Below are positions 1 through 9,453 of a stretch of 64,000 nt of DNA, piece after piece. The DNA comes from Shewanella maritima (GTDB taxonomy: Bacteria; Pseudomonadota; Gammaproteobacteria; Enterobacterales; Shewanellaceae), in assembly GCF_004295345.1 (NCBI RefSeq), contig NZ_CP036200.1, forward strand, positions 744,001 to 808,000, written 5' to 3'. How positions within the stretch are numbered: position 1 is the stretch's first letter; every line of letters begins with the position of its first letter. A model generated the notes under the pieces. It was not told the DNA's origin and did not search any database. It saw nothing but the letters and a program-made list of their open reading frames with translations. A program made the position numbers and the translations under genes.

Positions 1-592
1 TATGATCGCCATCGCCAAGCCAGCGAACCTCAACCCCTTCCCTTAGTGTCCACTCAGTTAACTGCTGCTTATTACCAAAGCTATCGCGCTCACCTTGAAT
101 AACCAAAGTTGGCATCGCACTGTCGTTAATGCTCGAAAGCCGTGGCTCTTTGCCTTTTGGCGGTAAAAATGGGTAACCCAAACAAATTACATGACTAATT
201 TTGCTAGTAATATCTGTGAGTTCAGGAGTTAAACCATGCTCGTTTGACATCAAGATAGACGACATACGCCCGCCCATTGACTTACCAAGCAACACGATAC
301 GTTTAGGGGCAAGTTTACCAAGCTTGATTAACTGCTCAACATGGGCGAGTACCGACTCATAATGAGCAAGCAGTTTAGGCGCGCGCTCAGGTGGGCGACG
401 CTTACCATCTGCCATATTGTTTTGCATATACATGAAGTTGAAACGCAGCACTTGAAAGCGCCGTGCAACCAAGCGCTCAGCCATTGATTGCATAAACTCA
501 TGGTGCATATTGGCACCCGCGCCATGGGCGAATATTATCAGCGTGTCGCTAATCTCTCCCTGAAGTACATAATCTTTGGCAAGCTCGGTCAT
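1..592 (-). CDS. Alpha/beta-fold hydrolase, KANL3/Tex30 type (C-terminus cut by window edge)
   Basis: This frame is open from an ATG at 592 to the left edge, so the C-terminal end lies outside. The translation has the alpha/beta-hydrolase layout: an oxyanion-type IFAHGAGANM near residue 20, the nucleophile elbow LLGKSMGGRM near residue 100, a strand leading to QGERDSFG (probable acid residue), and GDGDH at the edge, which supplies the probable catalytic His. This order matches the small cytoplasmic COG3571/KANL3-Tex30 hydrolases, whose substrate is not known. The gene lies downstream of gcvA on the same strand with a gap of 63 bases, so the two may share a transcript. Assignment to the fold is secure; a physiological role cannot be given. 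Confidence 0.85.
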   Translation of the reverse strand, partial: MTELAKDYVLQGEISDTLIIFAHGAGANMHHEFMQSMAERLVARRFQVLRFNFMYMQNNMADGKRRPPERAPKLLAHYESVLAHVEQLIKLGKLAPKRIVLLGKSMGGRMSSILMSNEHGLTPELTDITSKISHVICLGYPFLPPKGKEPRLSSINDSAMPTLVIQGERDSFGNKQQLTEWTLREGVEVRWLGDGDH

Positions 593-655
593 TATTGTTT
601 GTTCTCTACTACTTTTATTTACTGCTGCACTGTAACGCTAATGCAATGAAACTGC

Positions 656-1567
656 TTAACCCGCAAGTAAATCACTGCGCGATTCTTCAGCAAACATATC
701 AACCATCCACTCTCTAAATGCCGATACTTTACCAAGCTCAGAATGGCTCTGCTGACACACGAGGTAATAGGCATCTTTACTGACCAACACTTCAGAAAAA
801 GGACATACCAAACGCCCGGCTTTAATGTCAGGCCTTGCCAGTACGCTATACCCTAGTGCGATACCCTGACCATGGGTGGCAGCTTGCAGCACTAATGAAG
901 AGTGAGAAAAAATTGGGCCTTGATTGACATTAATGTCGGTAATATCACATTGCCTAAACCAGGCCTGCCAGTCATGACGACTAGAGTCATGTAATAAGGT
1001 GTGATGCTTTAAATCTTTTGGCTCATTTAACGGCTTAGGGCCGTTGAGTAACAAAGGTGAGCACACAGGAATAAGCACTTCGTTTCTGAGCTTATCAGCG
1101 CGCAGTCCAGGCCAGTTGCCTTGGCCATAATAAATTGCCACGTCTACATCATCAGTCAGTGCACCTGTATCGCTATCAACAGCTTTAATGCGCACATCAA
1201 TATCTGGATTCTTTTCACTAAACTGCGATAGCCGTGGTACCAGCCACTGAATAGCAAAACTAGGCGACATGCTTACGGTTAGTGAGCCGACTGCACTGCG
1301 CGCGAGCAGCCTGTCAGTCGCCTCACCAAGCTGAACAAAGATATCTTTAATATCGAGAAAGTAGCTTTGCCCCTCTTCTGTTAACAATAATGATCTATTT
1401 TTACGTCTGAACAGCTTTAACCCTAGAAAATCTTCTAATGCTTTTATCTGGTGACTTACCGCAGCCTGGGTTACAAATAACTCTTCTGCAGCACGCGTAA
1501 AGCTTAAGTGGCGGGCTGCTGCTTCAAATGCTTTGACTGCATTTAACGGTGGTAAGCGTCTAGACAT
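656..1567 (-). CDS. gcvA: LysR-type regulator of the glycine cleavage system, GcvA-like
   Basis: A 303-residue LysR-family regulator. The N-terminal winged helix-turn-helix (residues 1-65) contains RAAEELFVTQAAVSHQIK and LGLKLFRR, nearly identical to Escherichia coli GcvA as I remember it. The rest is a periplasmic-binding-like effector domain (about 90-295) with the GcvA-like stretches DVDVAIYYGQGNWPGLR and QGPIFSHSSLVLQAA. GcvA switches gcvTHP on or off with glycine and purine status. In enterobacteria the divergent neighbour is the sRNA GcvB; here the divergent neighbour is a small secreted protein and no recognisable GcvB seed was seen. The ATG at 1567 agrees with the family start. Other GcvA-like paralogs exist, so the exact regulon is an inference. 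Confidence 0.88.
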   Translation of the reverse strand: MSRRLPPLNAVKAFEAAARHLSFTRAAEELFVTQAAVSHQIKALEDFLGLKLFRRKNRSLLLTEEGQSYFLDIKDIFVQLGEATDRLLARSAVGSLTVSMSPSFAIQWLVPRLSQFSEKNPDIDVRIKAVDSDTGALTDDVDVAIYYGQGNWPGLRADKLRNEVLIPVCSPLLLNGPKPLNEPKDLKHHTLLHDSSRHDWQAWFRQCDITDINVNQGPIFSHSSLVLQAATHGQGIALGYSVLARPDIKAGRLVCPFSEVLVSKDAYYLVCQQSHSELGKVSAFREWMVDMFAEESRSDLLAG

Positions 1568-1744
1568 AGTGATCTATCTCGTATTTTTTAATTAGTTTTT
1601 CTTATGATTATTGTTATTTTTTGTCGTTTGTAAAGAACACTGTGTTCGTGCAAAATTTAATCATCAAATTTTGGCGAGTTGGACAACCTCTAAGACGTGA
1701 ATGGGAGTGTCCGACACTACCTTTTTGTTTGGAGAATCACACTT

Positions 1745-1975
1745 ATGTTCAACCCAAAATCACTTATTGTTGCCATGTTACTCGCAGGCTTTACTGCACA
1801 AGCTAGCGCTGTAGAAGTTGCCAGCTTAGAGCTTGAAGATTTACAAGCGTCAATCCACGCTGAACTATTGCAAGACATGGAAAACATTCACCAGCAAGCA
1901 CTAGTTGACACCAACGAGCACCTACTGACTGACACTAAAACTGAAGTCAGCGACAATGATAGTGTCTCTGAATAA
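1745..1975 (+). CDS. Small secreted acidic protein of unknown function
   Basis: A 76-residue protein starting at the ATG at 1745, chosen over an in-frame GTG-type start at 1697 because GGAG lies at 1731-1734, ten bases upstream, and because the protein then begins with a clean signal peptide (MFNPKSLIVAMLLAGFTAQA, cleavage expected after ASA near residue 22). The mature part of about 54 residues is acidic and helical-looking, without cysteines or a known motif. It is divergent from gcvA across 177 bases and is followed by a strong terminator at 2060, so it is probably a single-gene transcript. I do not recognise the family. GcvA could control it from the shared spacer, but no operator was identified. 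Confidence 0.65.
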   Translation: MFNPKSLIVAMLLAGFTAQASAVEVASLELEDLQASIHAELLQDMENIHQQALVDTNEHLLTDTKTEVSDNDSVSE

Positions 1976-2059
1976 CTAGATGACTTAAGTTAGCGCTATC
2001 GAACTAGTTTGCACAAAGTCTGATAAGACTATCTAAATTATCAGCGTTCATAAACACAA

Positions 2060-2083
2060 AACCGCCAATTGGCGGTTTTTTTA
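2060..2083 (+). terminator. Rho-independent terminator after the small secreted protein
   Basis: ACCGCC-AATT-GGCGGT forms a six-pair GC stem followed by a run of T. It lies about 85 bases after the stop at 1975. The A-run on the left also makes it partly bidirectional. Confidence 0.8.
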
Positions 2084-2107
2084 TATTTATTACAATTAAT
2101 ACATGGA

Positions 2108-2136
2108 TAAAAACAAAGCGCCATCGAGGCGCTTTG
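2108..2136 (-). terminator. Rho-independent terminator after thiI
   Basis: On the minus strand CAAAGCGCC, a five-base loop and GGCGCTTTG form a nine-pair stem followed by TTTTTA. It lies about 50 bases beyond the thiI stop. Confidence 0.8.
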
Positions 2137-2187
2137 CTAGTAAAAACATCTCAGTCCAGACATCTAAGTCCAGAGCAAAAATCCAAG

Positions 2188-3642
2188 TTAAGGGCGATAA
2201 ACCTTAACGTTGGTATAGCCTTGCTCGATTAAGTAAAGTGCTTGCAGTTTACTCATCACACCACGGTCACAGTACAACAGGTAAGTTTTTGACTGGTCTA
2301 AATCGCCAAACTTGGTAGCAAGCTTAAAGAATGGAATGGTTTCCACCTCACAGCCATCTATCTCTAAAGGCGATTGCTCTTCCTCTTCTGGTGCGCGCAC
2401 ATCAATTACGACTTCGCCAGATTGGATGTCTTGTACTGTTTCAGTTTCGGTTACTTGTTGATCCATTTCAGTTTCAATATTTCGAATATCCATTACTACA
2501 GCAGACTCAACCACTTTGTCGATGAGATCTTCTGAGAACTTTTGCTCTTCAGCTTCAATCTTAGATAATACCGCTTTTACGGTCGGCTTTTGTGAGATCA
2601 CGCCGCAATATTCAGGAATAGACTTGGCAAAATCTTCAGTACCGATATCACGGCTAATGTTAATAATGTCTTGCTTATCCATCGCGATCAGTGGACGCAT
2701 GATGACGGTATCAGTGCAGCGGTCAATCACGTTAAGGTTAGTCAAGGTTTGACTAGAAACTTGACCTAAGCTTTCACCCGTCACCAAAGCTTGAATACCG
2801 TATTTTTCAGCAATTTTTGCCGCAACGCGCATCATCACACGTTTTAAGATAACACCCATTTGCCCGTTATCAATGCGCTCAAGAATTTCTTCAACTACTG
2901 GCTCAAATGGCACAGAGATGAAACGCACCTTGTGCGACTCGCCGTATTTCTTCCATAAGTGGAAAGCTACCTGCTTAACACCAATCTCGTGTTGAGTGCC
3001 ACCTAAATTAAAGAAACAGTAATGGGTGCGAGCACCCTTTTTAATGAACTGGAAGCTAGAAACACCAGAGTCAAAGCCCCCAGAAATCAGTGACAGCACA
3101 TCTTCTTGTGTCGCCATTGGGAAACCACCTAAACCTTCAATGCGGCGCTCAACCATGTAAAGCTTGTCTTGATCGATTTCAAGGTTAACCGTCATATCAG
3201 GATTTTTAAGCTTAACGCCAGCCGCTTCAGTAAACTGATTTAAGCCACCACCAACATAACGCTCAACTTCAATCGAATTAAAGTCATGCTTACCTGTACG
3301 TTTTACGCGCACGCAGAAAGTTTTACCCGCTAGCTCATCACGATACTTTGGCAAAACTTGCTGATAGATATCATCAATCGACTCGAACGGAGACTCGCTC
3401 ACCTGAATTACATGAGCAATACCCGGAATACATGACATGCGCTCAGCAAACGCTTCATGCAAATGTGGCTTGTCTGCTGGTGCTAATACTAAAATCCTAT
3501 CGTACTGACGCTGAACCTTGGCATCTTCGTCAATCTTTTTAAGCACATTGCGAATGTTAGTTTCGAGCATTTTAGTAAATCGCATTCTCACCGATTTACT
3601 CTTCATCATGATTTCAGGATATAGCTTAACAATAAACTTCAT
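2188..3642 (-). CDS. thiI: tRNA 4-thiouridine synthase / thiamine sulfurtransferase ThiI
   Basis: Full-length ThiI of 484 residues. It adenylates and thiolates U8 of tRNA using persulfide sulfur from IscS, and passes sulfur into the thiazole of thiamine. Domains in order are NFLD/ferredoxin-like and THUMP (about 1-165), the ATP pyrophosphatase domain with the PP-loop [10 protein letters not shown] near residue 180, a conserved PEYCGVIS cysteine near 345, and a C-terminal rhodanese domain with catalytic Cys458 in YCDRGVMS. The frame extends 15 residues upstream, but [11 protein letters not shown] matches the E. coli start, so the ATG at 3642 is chosen. Its ribosome site is weak. The gene is monocistronic, with its own terminator and a long upstream spacer. 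Confidence 0.96.
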   Translation of the reverse strand: MKFIVKLYPEIMMKSKSVRMRFTKMLETNIRNVLKKIDEDAKVQRQYDRILVLAPADKPHLHEAFAERMSCIPGIAHVIQVSESPFESIDDIYQQVLPKYRDELAGKTFCVRVKRTGKHDFNSIEVERYVGGGLNQFTEAAGVKLKNPDMTVNLEIDQDKLYMVERRIEGLGGFPMATQEDVLSLISGGFDSGVSSFQFIKKGARTHYCFFNLGGTQHEIGVKQVAFHLWKKYGESHKVRFISVPFEPVVEEILERIDNGQMGVILKRVMMRVAAKIAEKYGIQALVTGESLGQVSSQTLTNLNVIDRCTDTVIMRPLIAMDKQDIINISRDIGTEDFAKSIPEYCGVISQKPTVKAVLSKIEAEEQKFSEDLIDKVVESAVVMDIRNIETEMDQQVTETETVQDIQSGEVVIDVRAPEEEEQSPLEIDGCEVETIPFFKLATKFGDLDQSKTYLLYCDRGVMSKLQALYLIEQGYTNVKVYRP

Positions 3643-3990
3643 TGGTTTTTCCGCAGGCATAAATACAAAAGCTTTCCAGTCAAACATCCATTGACAAGAA
3701 AGCTTTCCATTATGCTAAAAATAGTTAATAAGTAGTCGGCTATTAGTTAGCAACCAAAGCTGGTTGAATAACTAATAAGCACAGCAAAATCAGCTTTTTA
3801 AATGCACTTTCATCGAGCTGCTTTTACAATTTAAAGTGCGTAAATGATAATCAAAAGTACGTTTTATCCGGTAGTAGCTGCAGCCACAACCCGCCCAAAT
3901 TCGATAGATAAAAGCGCTTTAAAAAGCTCCGATTCCGCCAAAGCGGCGAGATTATAGCAAAAAGCACTTATAAACGAAAACCAGTGCTAA
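3643..3990. other. thiI upstream region with a possible promoter
   Basis: No coding frame is convincing in these 348 bases. On the minus strand a perfect TATAAT lies at 3951-3956 with only a poor -35 upstream. If used, it would give a thiI leader of about 300 bases, starting with a CCGC/GCGG mini-hairpin. No known riboswitch pattern, including the TPP box, was recognised. Confidence 0.3.
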
Positions 3991-3992
3991 TA

Positions 3993-4016
3993 AAAAGACC
4001 ATCAAATGATGGTCTC
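3993..4016 (-). terminator. Rho-independent terminator after pomB
   Basis: Read on the minus strand, GACCATCA and TGATGGTC form an eight-pair stem with a tiny loop, followed by TTTTTATTA. It lies about 35 bases after the pomB stop. Confidence 0.8.
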
Positions 4017-4049
4017 GGTTTCGTATCAAAGCGCGCTAACTGAAGAGCG

Positions 4050-4976
4050 TTACTGGCCAACAGTGATTTCGTCAGACTCCATTGGCTTGCCTTGCTCAAT
4101 GGCAATTTCTACGCGGCGATTACGAGCGCGGCTTTGATTAGAATTGTTATCGACGAGCGGTTTGTTTGACGCCTCACCCACGACTTTCATACGCCTCTCA
4201 TCAAAACCTTCAACCTGCATTAACTCATGGGCGACCGCCACTGCACGTTTAGATGATAAATCCCAGTTTGAACTATAAAGCTCATTATTAATATGTGCGC
4301 CATCTGTATGCCCAGATACCGTGATGATCCCCGGCACATCTTTGAGTAGCTCACCAATTGAGCGGACAATCGGTTTAAATTTAGGTTGTAAGAAACCCGA
4401 GCCTGAAGCGAATGAGCCCTTCTCACGGATACGAATAATAATTTGCTGACCTAATGACTCGATCTCAATCGCGCCATCAACAATCTCTTCGTTAAGTTGC
4501 TCGGCCATCTTTTTGACCTGCTCATTAATATTCTCTTGTGAAGAGGCAGCATCTTTCTTTACAGCTTCTGCAGTTTGCTGCGCCGTGGCAGCGGCATTAC
4601 CACCACGTTGCTCGCCCGATTGTTTCTGCACACCACCAGCACTTGATTCATCACCGGCTTGATACTCAATAGTTTGCTGAGTCATTTCATTAGTTTGCTG
4701 ATTGATAATTTCAATCGGGGTTGGGTCTGGTTTACCCGGCCTAAACTCCAGCGCAATTACCGAGGTACCTTTAGGAATGTCTTTTACTTCTACCTTATTC
4801 TGCACACCAAATGCATACTTCATTGAACCTGCAATCTGCTTGAACTTCATCACGTCCATTTCAGAGAACGCCAGTAGCAGCACGAAAAAGCACATCAGCA
4901 GCGACATTAAGTCAGCAAAAGTCGCTAGCCATAACGGCGCGCCTGGTGGTGGACAATCGCACTTAGGTTTAGCCAT
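4050..4976 (-). CDS. pomB: Sodium-type flagellar stator protein PomB (MotB family)
   Basis: A 308-residue MotB/PomB stator subunit that anchors the ion channel to peptidoglycan. The short cytoplasmic N-terminus leads into one membrane helix (about 15-38) carrying the channel aspartate, Asp22 in TFADLMSLL. A linker rich in Gln, Ala and Glu follows, then an OmpA-like peptidoglycan-binding domain (about 175-300) with ITVSGHTDGAHINNE and the arginine-rich RARNRRVEI. The CFFVLLLAFSEMD helix end and the PomA partner type point to Na+ rather than H+ driving, which is an inference. Its ATG is three bases after the pomA stop, so the two are translated as a pair. A terminator at 3993 closes the operon. 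Confidence 0.93.
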   Translation of the reverse strand: MAKPKCDCPPPGAPLWLATFADLMSLLMCFFVLLLAFSEMDVMKFKQIAGSMKYAFGVQNKVEVKDIPKGTSVIALEFRPGKPDPTPIEIINQQTNEMTQQTIEYQAGDESSAGGVQKQSGEQRGGNAAATAQQTAEAVKKDAASSQENINEQVKKMAEQLNEEIVDGAIEIESLGQQIIIRIREKGSFASGSGFLQPKFKPIVRSIGELLKDVPGIITVSGHTDGAHINNELYSSNWDLSSKRAVAVAHELMQVEGFDERRMKVVGEASNKPLVDNNSNQSRARNRRVEIAIEQGKPMESDEITVGQ

Positions 4977-4979
4977 GGG

Positions 4980-5747
4980 CTATTCCCCGTCCGTAGTATC
5001 GATTTGACGAGATTTTTCAGCAAGGTAGTTCTTCAAGAAGCCTTCAATCACACGCGGGTTTTGACCATCTTGAATAGCTAGAACCGCATCCATAATCAAA
5101 TTACGGTTGAGCAGCTCTTCTTTCATACGCAGCTCTAGCTTATCAGCCATAGGAATCGCAATCATATTGGCGATCATCGCACCATAAAGTGTAGTTAAAA
5201 GTGCTACCGCCATTGATGGACCAATGGTTTTTGGGTCATCCATGCTTGAAAGCATGGCAACCAGACCGACAAGTGTACCAATCATACCCATAGCAGGGGC
5301 AACATCACCCATGGCCTTAAAAATACTGACACCGAGTTTGTGACGGTCTTCAGTCAACATTATGTCTTTTTCTAGTGCATTGCGTACCACCTCACCATCA
5401 TGGCCATCCACCAGCATATCTACCGCTTTTTGCATAAAACTGTTGGTAATTTGTGCTTCCTCAAGCGCAAGGAAGCCACCTTTACGAGCTGCGTCAGCCA
5501 TGTTGACTGACTGCTCAATCAAGTCTTCAGGTTTATCAATTTTAAACATGAAGGCTTTCATACCAATTTTAATGGCGCCGAAAAATTGCTTGAGATTGAA
5601 CTTCATCAAAACCACAAACAGCGAGCCCATGAATACAATCAAGATTGACGCGACATCGACGAAAATACCGATACCACCACTGGTCGCCATCGCACCGAGT
5701 ACGAATGCGAACGCACCAATTATTCCTATAAGGGTCGCTAAATCCAC
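4980..5747 (-). CDS. pomA: Sodium-type flagellar stator protein PomA (MotA family)
   Basis: A 255-residue inner-membrane stator subunit with four membrane segments (about 5-22, 28-48, 150-170, 180-200). Features of the PomA/LafT side of the family are MDLATLIGIIGAFAFVLGAM at the start, the Pro-containing helix GDVAPAMGMIGTLVGLVAML and the cytoplasmic loop between helices 2 and 3 that contacts FliG. The start codon is GTG at 5747, preceded by GAGGAG at a six-base spacing. It forms an operon with pomB and is preceded by a FliA-like promoter about 175 bases upstream, consistent with late-class flagellar expression. Confidence 0.94.
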   Translation of the reverse strand: MDLATLIGIIGAFAFVLGAMATSGGIGIFVDVASILIVFMGSLFVVLMKFNLKQFFGAIKIGMKAFMFKIDKPEDLIEQSVNMADAARKGGFLALEEAQITNSFMQKAVDMLVDGHDGEVVRNALEKDIMLTEDRHKLGVSIFKAMGDVAPAMGMIGTLVGLVAMLSSMDDPKTIGPSMAVALLTTLYGAMIANMIAIPMADKLELRMKEELLNRNLIMDAVLAIQDGQNPRVIEGFLKNYLAEKSRQIDTTDGE

Positions 5748-5927
5748 AATATCTCCTCAACCTGAGCTTATACTTCTAATCTGCCTTGATCATGTTGCTA
5801 ATGAATACCGCATACAGCGCTATCTGTGACTGTTGTAATAATCAACGTATCCCACACTCAACAGTATTCAGTTTTACGCTGCTGATTTGAATTCTATTTT
5901 AGGCTAACAAACAGGTATTACAATTAC

Positions 5928-5954
5928 TTATCGGTAAGATGCGAGGCAAGTTTA
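5928..5954 (-). promoter_or_regulatory. Sigma-28 (FliA) promoter for pomAB
   Basis: On the minus strand TAAACTTG, an 11-base spacer and ACCGATAA match the FliA consensus TAAAGTTT-N11-GCCGATAA at 13 of 16 positions with exact spacing. It reads toward pomA, leaving a leader of roughly 170 bases. Late flagellar genes use this class of promoter. Confidence 0.7.
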
Positions 5955-6026
5955 GAACTAATTAGCGCTTTGTCATAAAAGTTTCTAAATAAAGCGTGTC
6001 CTTGTGCAAATATCCGCCGACTTAAT

Positions 6027-6053
6027 TTGACCACAAGTCGTTGCTGATATACC
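6027..6053 (+). promoter_or_regulatory. Possible sigma-70 promoter for xseB-ispA-dxs
   Basis: TTGACC at 6027 and TATACC at 6048 are separated by 15 bases, slightly short, and lie just ahead of the GTG start of xseB. The rest of the 5748-6085 spacer shows only the pomA promoter on the other strand. Confidence 0.4.
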
Positions 6054-6085
6054 TTGTCACACGCTGAACTTAAGGGAAAATTATC

Positions 6086-6319
6086 GTGGCCAAAAAGTTA
6101 GAAAGCCTCAGTTTTGAGCAGGCTATTTCAGAGCTAGAACAAATCGTTGACAACTTAGAGCAAGGTGATGTTGCCCTTGATGACGCACTGAAACAATTTG
6201 AGCGAGGCATCAAGCTAGTTCGCCAAAGCCAAACTAAGCTTGATCAAGCCCAGCAAAAAGTCTCTATTCTTTTAGATGACGACAGTCAGCTACAAACATT
6301 TGAGCCTGACAGCGAATAA
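6086..6319 (+). CDS. xseB: Exodeoxyribonuclease VII small subunit
   Basis: A 77-residue, mostly helical protein that matches XseB over its whole length, with the family signature [20 protein letters not shown] and [16 protein letters not shown]. Several small subunits bind the large subunit XseA to form exonuclease VII, which degrades single-stranded DNA from both ends. The start is GTG at 6086 with TAAGGG upstream. As in most gammaproteobacteria it heads the operon with ispA and dxs; ispA begins 57 bases downstream. Confidence 0.93.
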   Translation: MAKKLESLSFEQAISELEQIVDNLEQGDVALDDALKQFERGIKLVRQSQTKLDQAQQKVSILLDDDSQLQTFEPDSE

Positions 6320-6376
6320 TCTAACGCGACTAGCAAGCGCATCCATAGTTAGCAATTTAACACGGCAAGGTTTTCA

Positions 6377-7276
6377 GTGGATACTTCCTCACTTCCTCTT
6401 TCTGAGGCGATTAAGCATTACCAAACTCGAGTTGATGCCATTTTGGCAGAGACTATCGATCAACTCGACGACTCAGCTTCACACTTAAAAGCAGCCATGC
6501 GCCACGGCGCGCTAATTGGCGGCAAACGCATCAGACCATTTCTAGTTTACTCTGTTGGCGAAATGCTTGGCGCTAAACTTGAGCAACTTGATAGCGCAGC
6601 CGCAGCCATTGAGTGCATTCACGCCTACTCTCTTATCCATGATGATTTACCGGCAATGGATGATGACGAGCTACGCCGCGGCAAGCCAACCGTACATATC
6701 GCCTTCGATGAGGCGACAGCAATTCTAGCGGGTGACGCGCTGCAAACCTTAGCATTTGAGCTCATTAGCGAACCCAATTCTCAACTGGCACCAGCTCAGC
6801 AATTAGCTATGGTTAAAGCCCTAGCAAGAGCCTCTGGCTATGTGGGTATGTGTGGTGGTCAAGCAATTGATCTGAGCTCAACAGACAAGCGTATTGATTT
6901 AACAAGACTGACAGAATTACACAATAAGAAAACCGGCGCCCTCATCAGCTGCGCTATTGAACTTGCCCTTATTGCCGCCAGTGCCAGTGAGCTAGAACAA
7001 ACCGCCATGACTGAGTATGGTCAAGCACTCGGTTTAGCATTTCAGGTGCAAGATGACATCCTTGATATTACCGCCAGCACTGAAGAGCTTGGTAAGCCAC
7101 AAGGCAGTGACGAGCAATCAAACAAGAGTACCTTCCCTAAATTAATGGGACTAGAGGGTGCCGAAAACTGTGCTAAGCAACTTGTTGAAGATGCACTATC
7201 AGCGCTGACTAATTTGCCTTACAATAGCCAGTTAATTAAAAATTTCGCCCGCTATATTGTCGAGCGTAGATTATAA
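6377..7276 (+). CDS. ispA: Farnesyl diphosphate synthase (geranyltranstransferase)
   Basis: A 299-residue trans-isoprenyl diphosphate synthase that condenses isopentenyl diphosphate with dimethylallyl and geranyl diphosphate to give farnesyl diphosphate, the precursor of undecaprenyl diphosphate and quinone tails. It shows GGKRIRP (48-54), the first aspartate-rich motif DDLPAMDDD (89-97) and the second, QDDILD, near residue 228. The length matches E. coli IspA. The start is GTG at 6377 with AAGG nearby. It sits between xseB and dxs, 20 bases before dxs, so isoprenoid supply genes are co-transcribed. Confidence 0.94.
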   Translation: MDTSSLPLSEAIKHYQTRVDAILAETIDQLDDSASHLKAAMRHGALIGGKRIRPFLVYSVGEMLGAKLEQLDSAAAAIECIHAYSLIHDDLPAMDDDELRRGKPTVHIAFDEATAILAGDALQTLAFELISEPNSQLAPAQQLAMVKALARASGYVGMCGGQAIDLSSTDKRIDLTRLTELHNKKTGALISCAIELALIAASASELEQTAMTEYGQALGLAFQVQDDILDITASTEELGKPQGSDEQSNKSTFPKLMGLEGAENCAKQLVEDALSALTNLPYNSQLIKNFARYIVERRL

Positions 7277-7296
7277 AAAGAGCAGAACTTCCCAAT

Positions 7297-9171
7297 ATGA
7301 GCTTTGATCATAGCCAATATCCAGTGCTAGCCCGTGCTAATACACCGGAAGACTTAAAACAGATCCCACAAAGCCAGTTAACGCAGCTGTCTGATGAGTT
7401 GCGACAGTTTTTACTGCAATCTGTGGGCGCATCAAGCGGACACTTTGCCTCAGGACTAGGCACAGTCGAGCTTACCGTGGCCCTGCATTACGTCTATAAC
7501 ACCCCTTTCGACCGCTTGGTTTGGGATGTCGGTCATCAGGCCTACCCACACAAAATTCTAACCAACCGCCGTGAGCAGATGCATACCATTCGTCAAAAGA
7601 ACGGCTTGCACCCTTTTCCATGGCGCGAAGAAAGCGAATACGACACCTTTAGCGTTGGCCACTCAGGCACATCAATCAGCGCAGCCTTAGGTATGGCTGT
7701 GGCGGCTGAGCGTGAAGGAAAAGGCCGTAAAGTGGTCTCTGTGATTGGCGATGGCGCGCTTACTGGCGGCATGGTGTTTGAAGCCTTGAATCATGCAGGC
7801 GATCTGCATGACGACATGCTCGTGGTACTCAACGATAATGAAATGTCAATTTCGGAAAACGTGGGCGCACTGAACAATCACCTCGCGCAACTGATGTCAG
7901 GCCGCTTCTACACCACTATTCGCGAAAACTCTAAACGCGCGCTCAAAGATATGCCAGTTCTGAAAGAAATGGCTAAGCGTACCGAAGAGCATTTAAAAGG
8001 CATGGTGGTGCCTGGCACCTTATTTGAAGAGCTTGGCTTTAACTATATCGGCCCGATTGATGGCCACGATGTAAACGGTTTGGTGGATACCTTGCGTAAT
8101 ATGCGCAACTTAAAAGGCCCGCAATTCCTGCACATTATGACCAAAAAAGGCCGCGGTTATGAGCCTGCTGAAAAAGATCCAATCGGCTGGCACGCAGTAC
8201 CTAAGTTCGACCCATCGCAATTTAAAAAGCCTGCCACTAAACCTGGCTTACCCACCTTTTCACAAGTGTTTGGTAAATTCCTTTGCGACATGGCGGCAAC
8301 CGACAACAAGTTAATGGCAATTACCCCAGCAATGCGTGAAGGCTCAGGCATGGTGGAGTTTTCACAGAAATTCCCTAAGCAATATTTTGACGCAGCCATT
8401 GCTGAGCAGCACGCGGTAACCTTAGGTGCTGGCTTTGCGGTAGAAGGCTTAAATGCAATTGTGGCGATTTACTCGACCTTCTTGCAACGTGGCTACGATC
8501 AGCTTATTCATGACGTTGCACTGCAAAAACTGCCGGTACTATTTGCTATTGACCGCGGCGGCATTGTAGGCGCAGATGGTCCAACCCACCAAGGAGCGTT
8601 TGATTTAAGCTTTATGCGCTGCATTCCAAATATGGTAATTATGGCGCCATCTGATGAAAACGAATGTCGCCAAATGCTATACACTGGCCACATGTATCAA
8701 GATGGCCCATGTGCCGTGCGCTATCCTCGCGGCAGTGCAACAGGTGCTGAGCAAGTTGAGCAAATGACGGCAATTGAAATCGGTAAAGGTGTGCTAAGAC
8801 GCCAAAGCGAGGCTAAAAAAGTTGCCATGCTTAACTTTGGTACCACGCTTGCGGCAACGTTAGCTGCTGCCGAGCAGTTAGATGCCTCGGTTGCTGATAT
8901 GCGCTTTGTTAAGCCAATTGACGAAGCGTTAGTGCTTGAGCTCGCTAACAGCCATGACGTTATTGTTACCATAGAAGAAAACGCCATTATGGGCGGCGCC
9001 GGCTCTGGCGTTCTGGAGTTATTGCAAAAGCATAAAATCACCAAGCCAGTGCTACAAATTGGTCTGCCAGATGAGTTCATTAAGCACGGTGCTCCAAATG
9101 AGATTATCGCAGAGCTTGAACTTGATGCTGCGGGTATTGAAAAACAAGTTCGTGCTTATTTAGCTAAGTAA
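7297..9171 (+). CDS. dxs: 1-deoxy-D-xylulose-5-phosphate synthase
   Basis: A 624-residue thiamine diphosphate enzyme joining pyruvate and glyceraldehyde 3-phosphate to form DXP, the first step of the MEP isoprenoid pathway and also a precursor of thiamine and pyridoxal. The N-terminal domain has [11 protein letters not shown] and the ThDP/Mg motif [18 protein letters not shown] near residues 152-169. The middle domain has [13 protein letters not shown], with the catalytic Glu, and [15 protein letters not shown]; a C-terminal transketolase-like domain follows. Length and motifs are complete. It is the last gene of xseB-ispA-dxs and is followed by a terminator at 9221. Confidence 0.96.
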   Translation: MSFDHSQYPVLARANTPEDLKQIPQSQLTQLSDELRQFLLQSVGASSGHFASGLGTVELTVALHYVYNTPFDRLVWDVGHQAYPHKILTNRREQMHTIRQKNGLHPFPWREESEYDTFSVGHSGTSISAALGMAVAAEREGKGRKVVSVIGDGALTGGMVFEALNHAGDLHDDMLVVLNDNEMSISENVGALNNHLAQLMSGRFYTTIRENSKRALKDMPVLKEMAKRTEEHLKGMVVPGTLFEELGFNYIGPIDGHDVNGLVDTLRNMRNLKGPQFLHIMTKKGRGYEPAEKDPIGWHAVPKFDPSQFKKPATKPGLPTFSQVFGKFLCDMAATDNKLMAITPAMREGSGMVEFSQKFPKQYFDAAIAEQHAVTLGAGFAVEGLNAIVAIYSTFLQRGYDQLIHDVALQKLPVLFAIDRGGIVGADGPTHQGAFDLSFMRCIPNMVIMAPSDENECRQMLYTGHMYQDGPCAVRYPRGSATGAEQVEQMTAIEIGKGVLRRQSEAKKVAMLNFGTTLAATLAAAEQLDASVADMRFVKPIDEALVLELANSHDVIVTIEENAIMGGAGSGVLELLQKHKITKPVLQIGLPDEFIKHGAPNEIIAELELDAAGIEKQVRAYLAK

Positions 9172-9220
9172 AAAAGTAGATAAATAGCGAGCTGGGTAGC
9201 GAACCGCTACCTATGTTTAT

Positions 9221-9249
9221 AAGGCCCTAGCATTATGCTGGGGCTTTTT
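9221..9249 (+). terminator. Rho-independent terminator after dxs
   Basis: GCCCTAGC, a short AT loop and GCTGGGGC form a GC-rich stem with one G-T pair, followed by TTTTTC. Confidence 0.7.
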
Positions 9250-9397
9250 CGTTTATGAAGGTGAAAAATGCCTTACCTAACCAGCTGAAGCTATACCTAA
9301 AGCATTGAGTTAATCTTTAGCGCTGCCAGAACAGGAAACACTGGAATTTTCAGGCCAAGCCTAATCGAATGATAACCACCTATGCTTTGAGGCTGAA

Positions 9398-9428
9398 AAC
9401 AAAAAACCGAGCCTAAGCTCGGTTTTTC
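9398..9428 (-). terminator. Terminator after grpE (symmetrical, may act on both strands)
   Basis: AAAACCGAGC and GCTCGGTTTT flank a four-base loop, giving a perfect stem with T-runs on both strands. It lies 26 bases beyond the grpE stop. Confidence 0.75.
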
Positions 9429-9453
9429 ACTCAATCATAAATGCCCTAGCAAA

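Noticed and set aside
1568..1744. Possible GcvB sRNA divergent from gcvA
   Set aside because: The spacer lacks the GU-rich GcvB seed, and a protein gene with a good ribosome site occupies the divergent position.
3643..3687. Longer ThiI starting 15 codons upstream
   Set aside because: The extra residues are outside the family alignment and the known N-terminus starts at the ATG at 3642.
4702..5829. Plus-strand frames opposite pomA and pomB
   Set aside because: Antisense shadows of well-identified genes, rich in Ser and Ile as expected from reversed codons.
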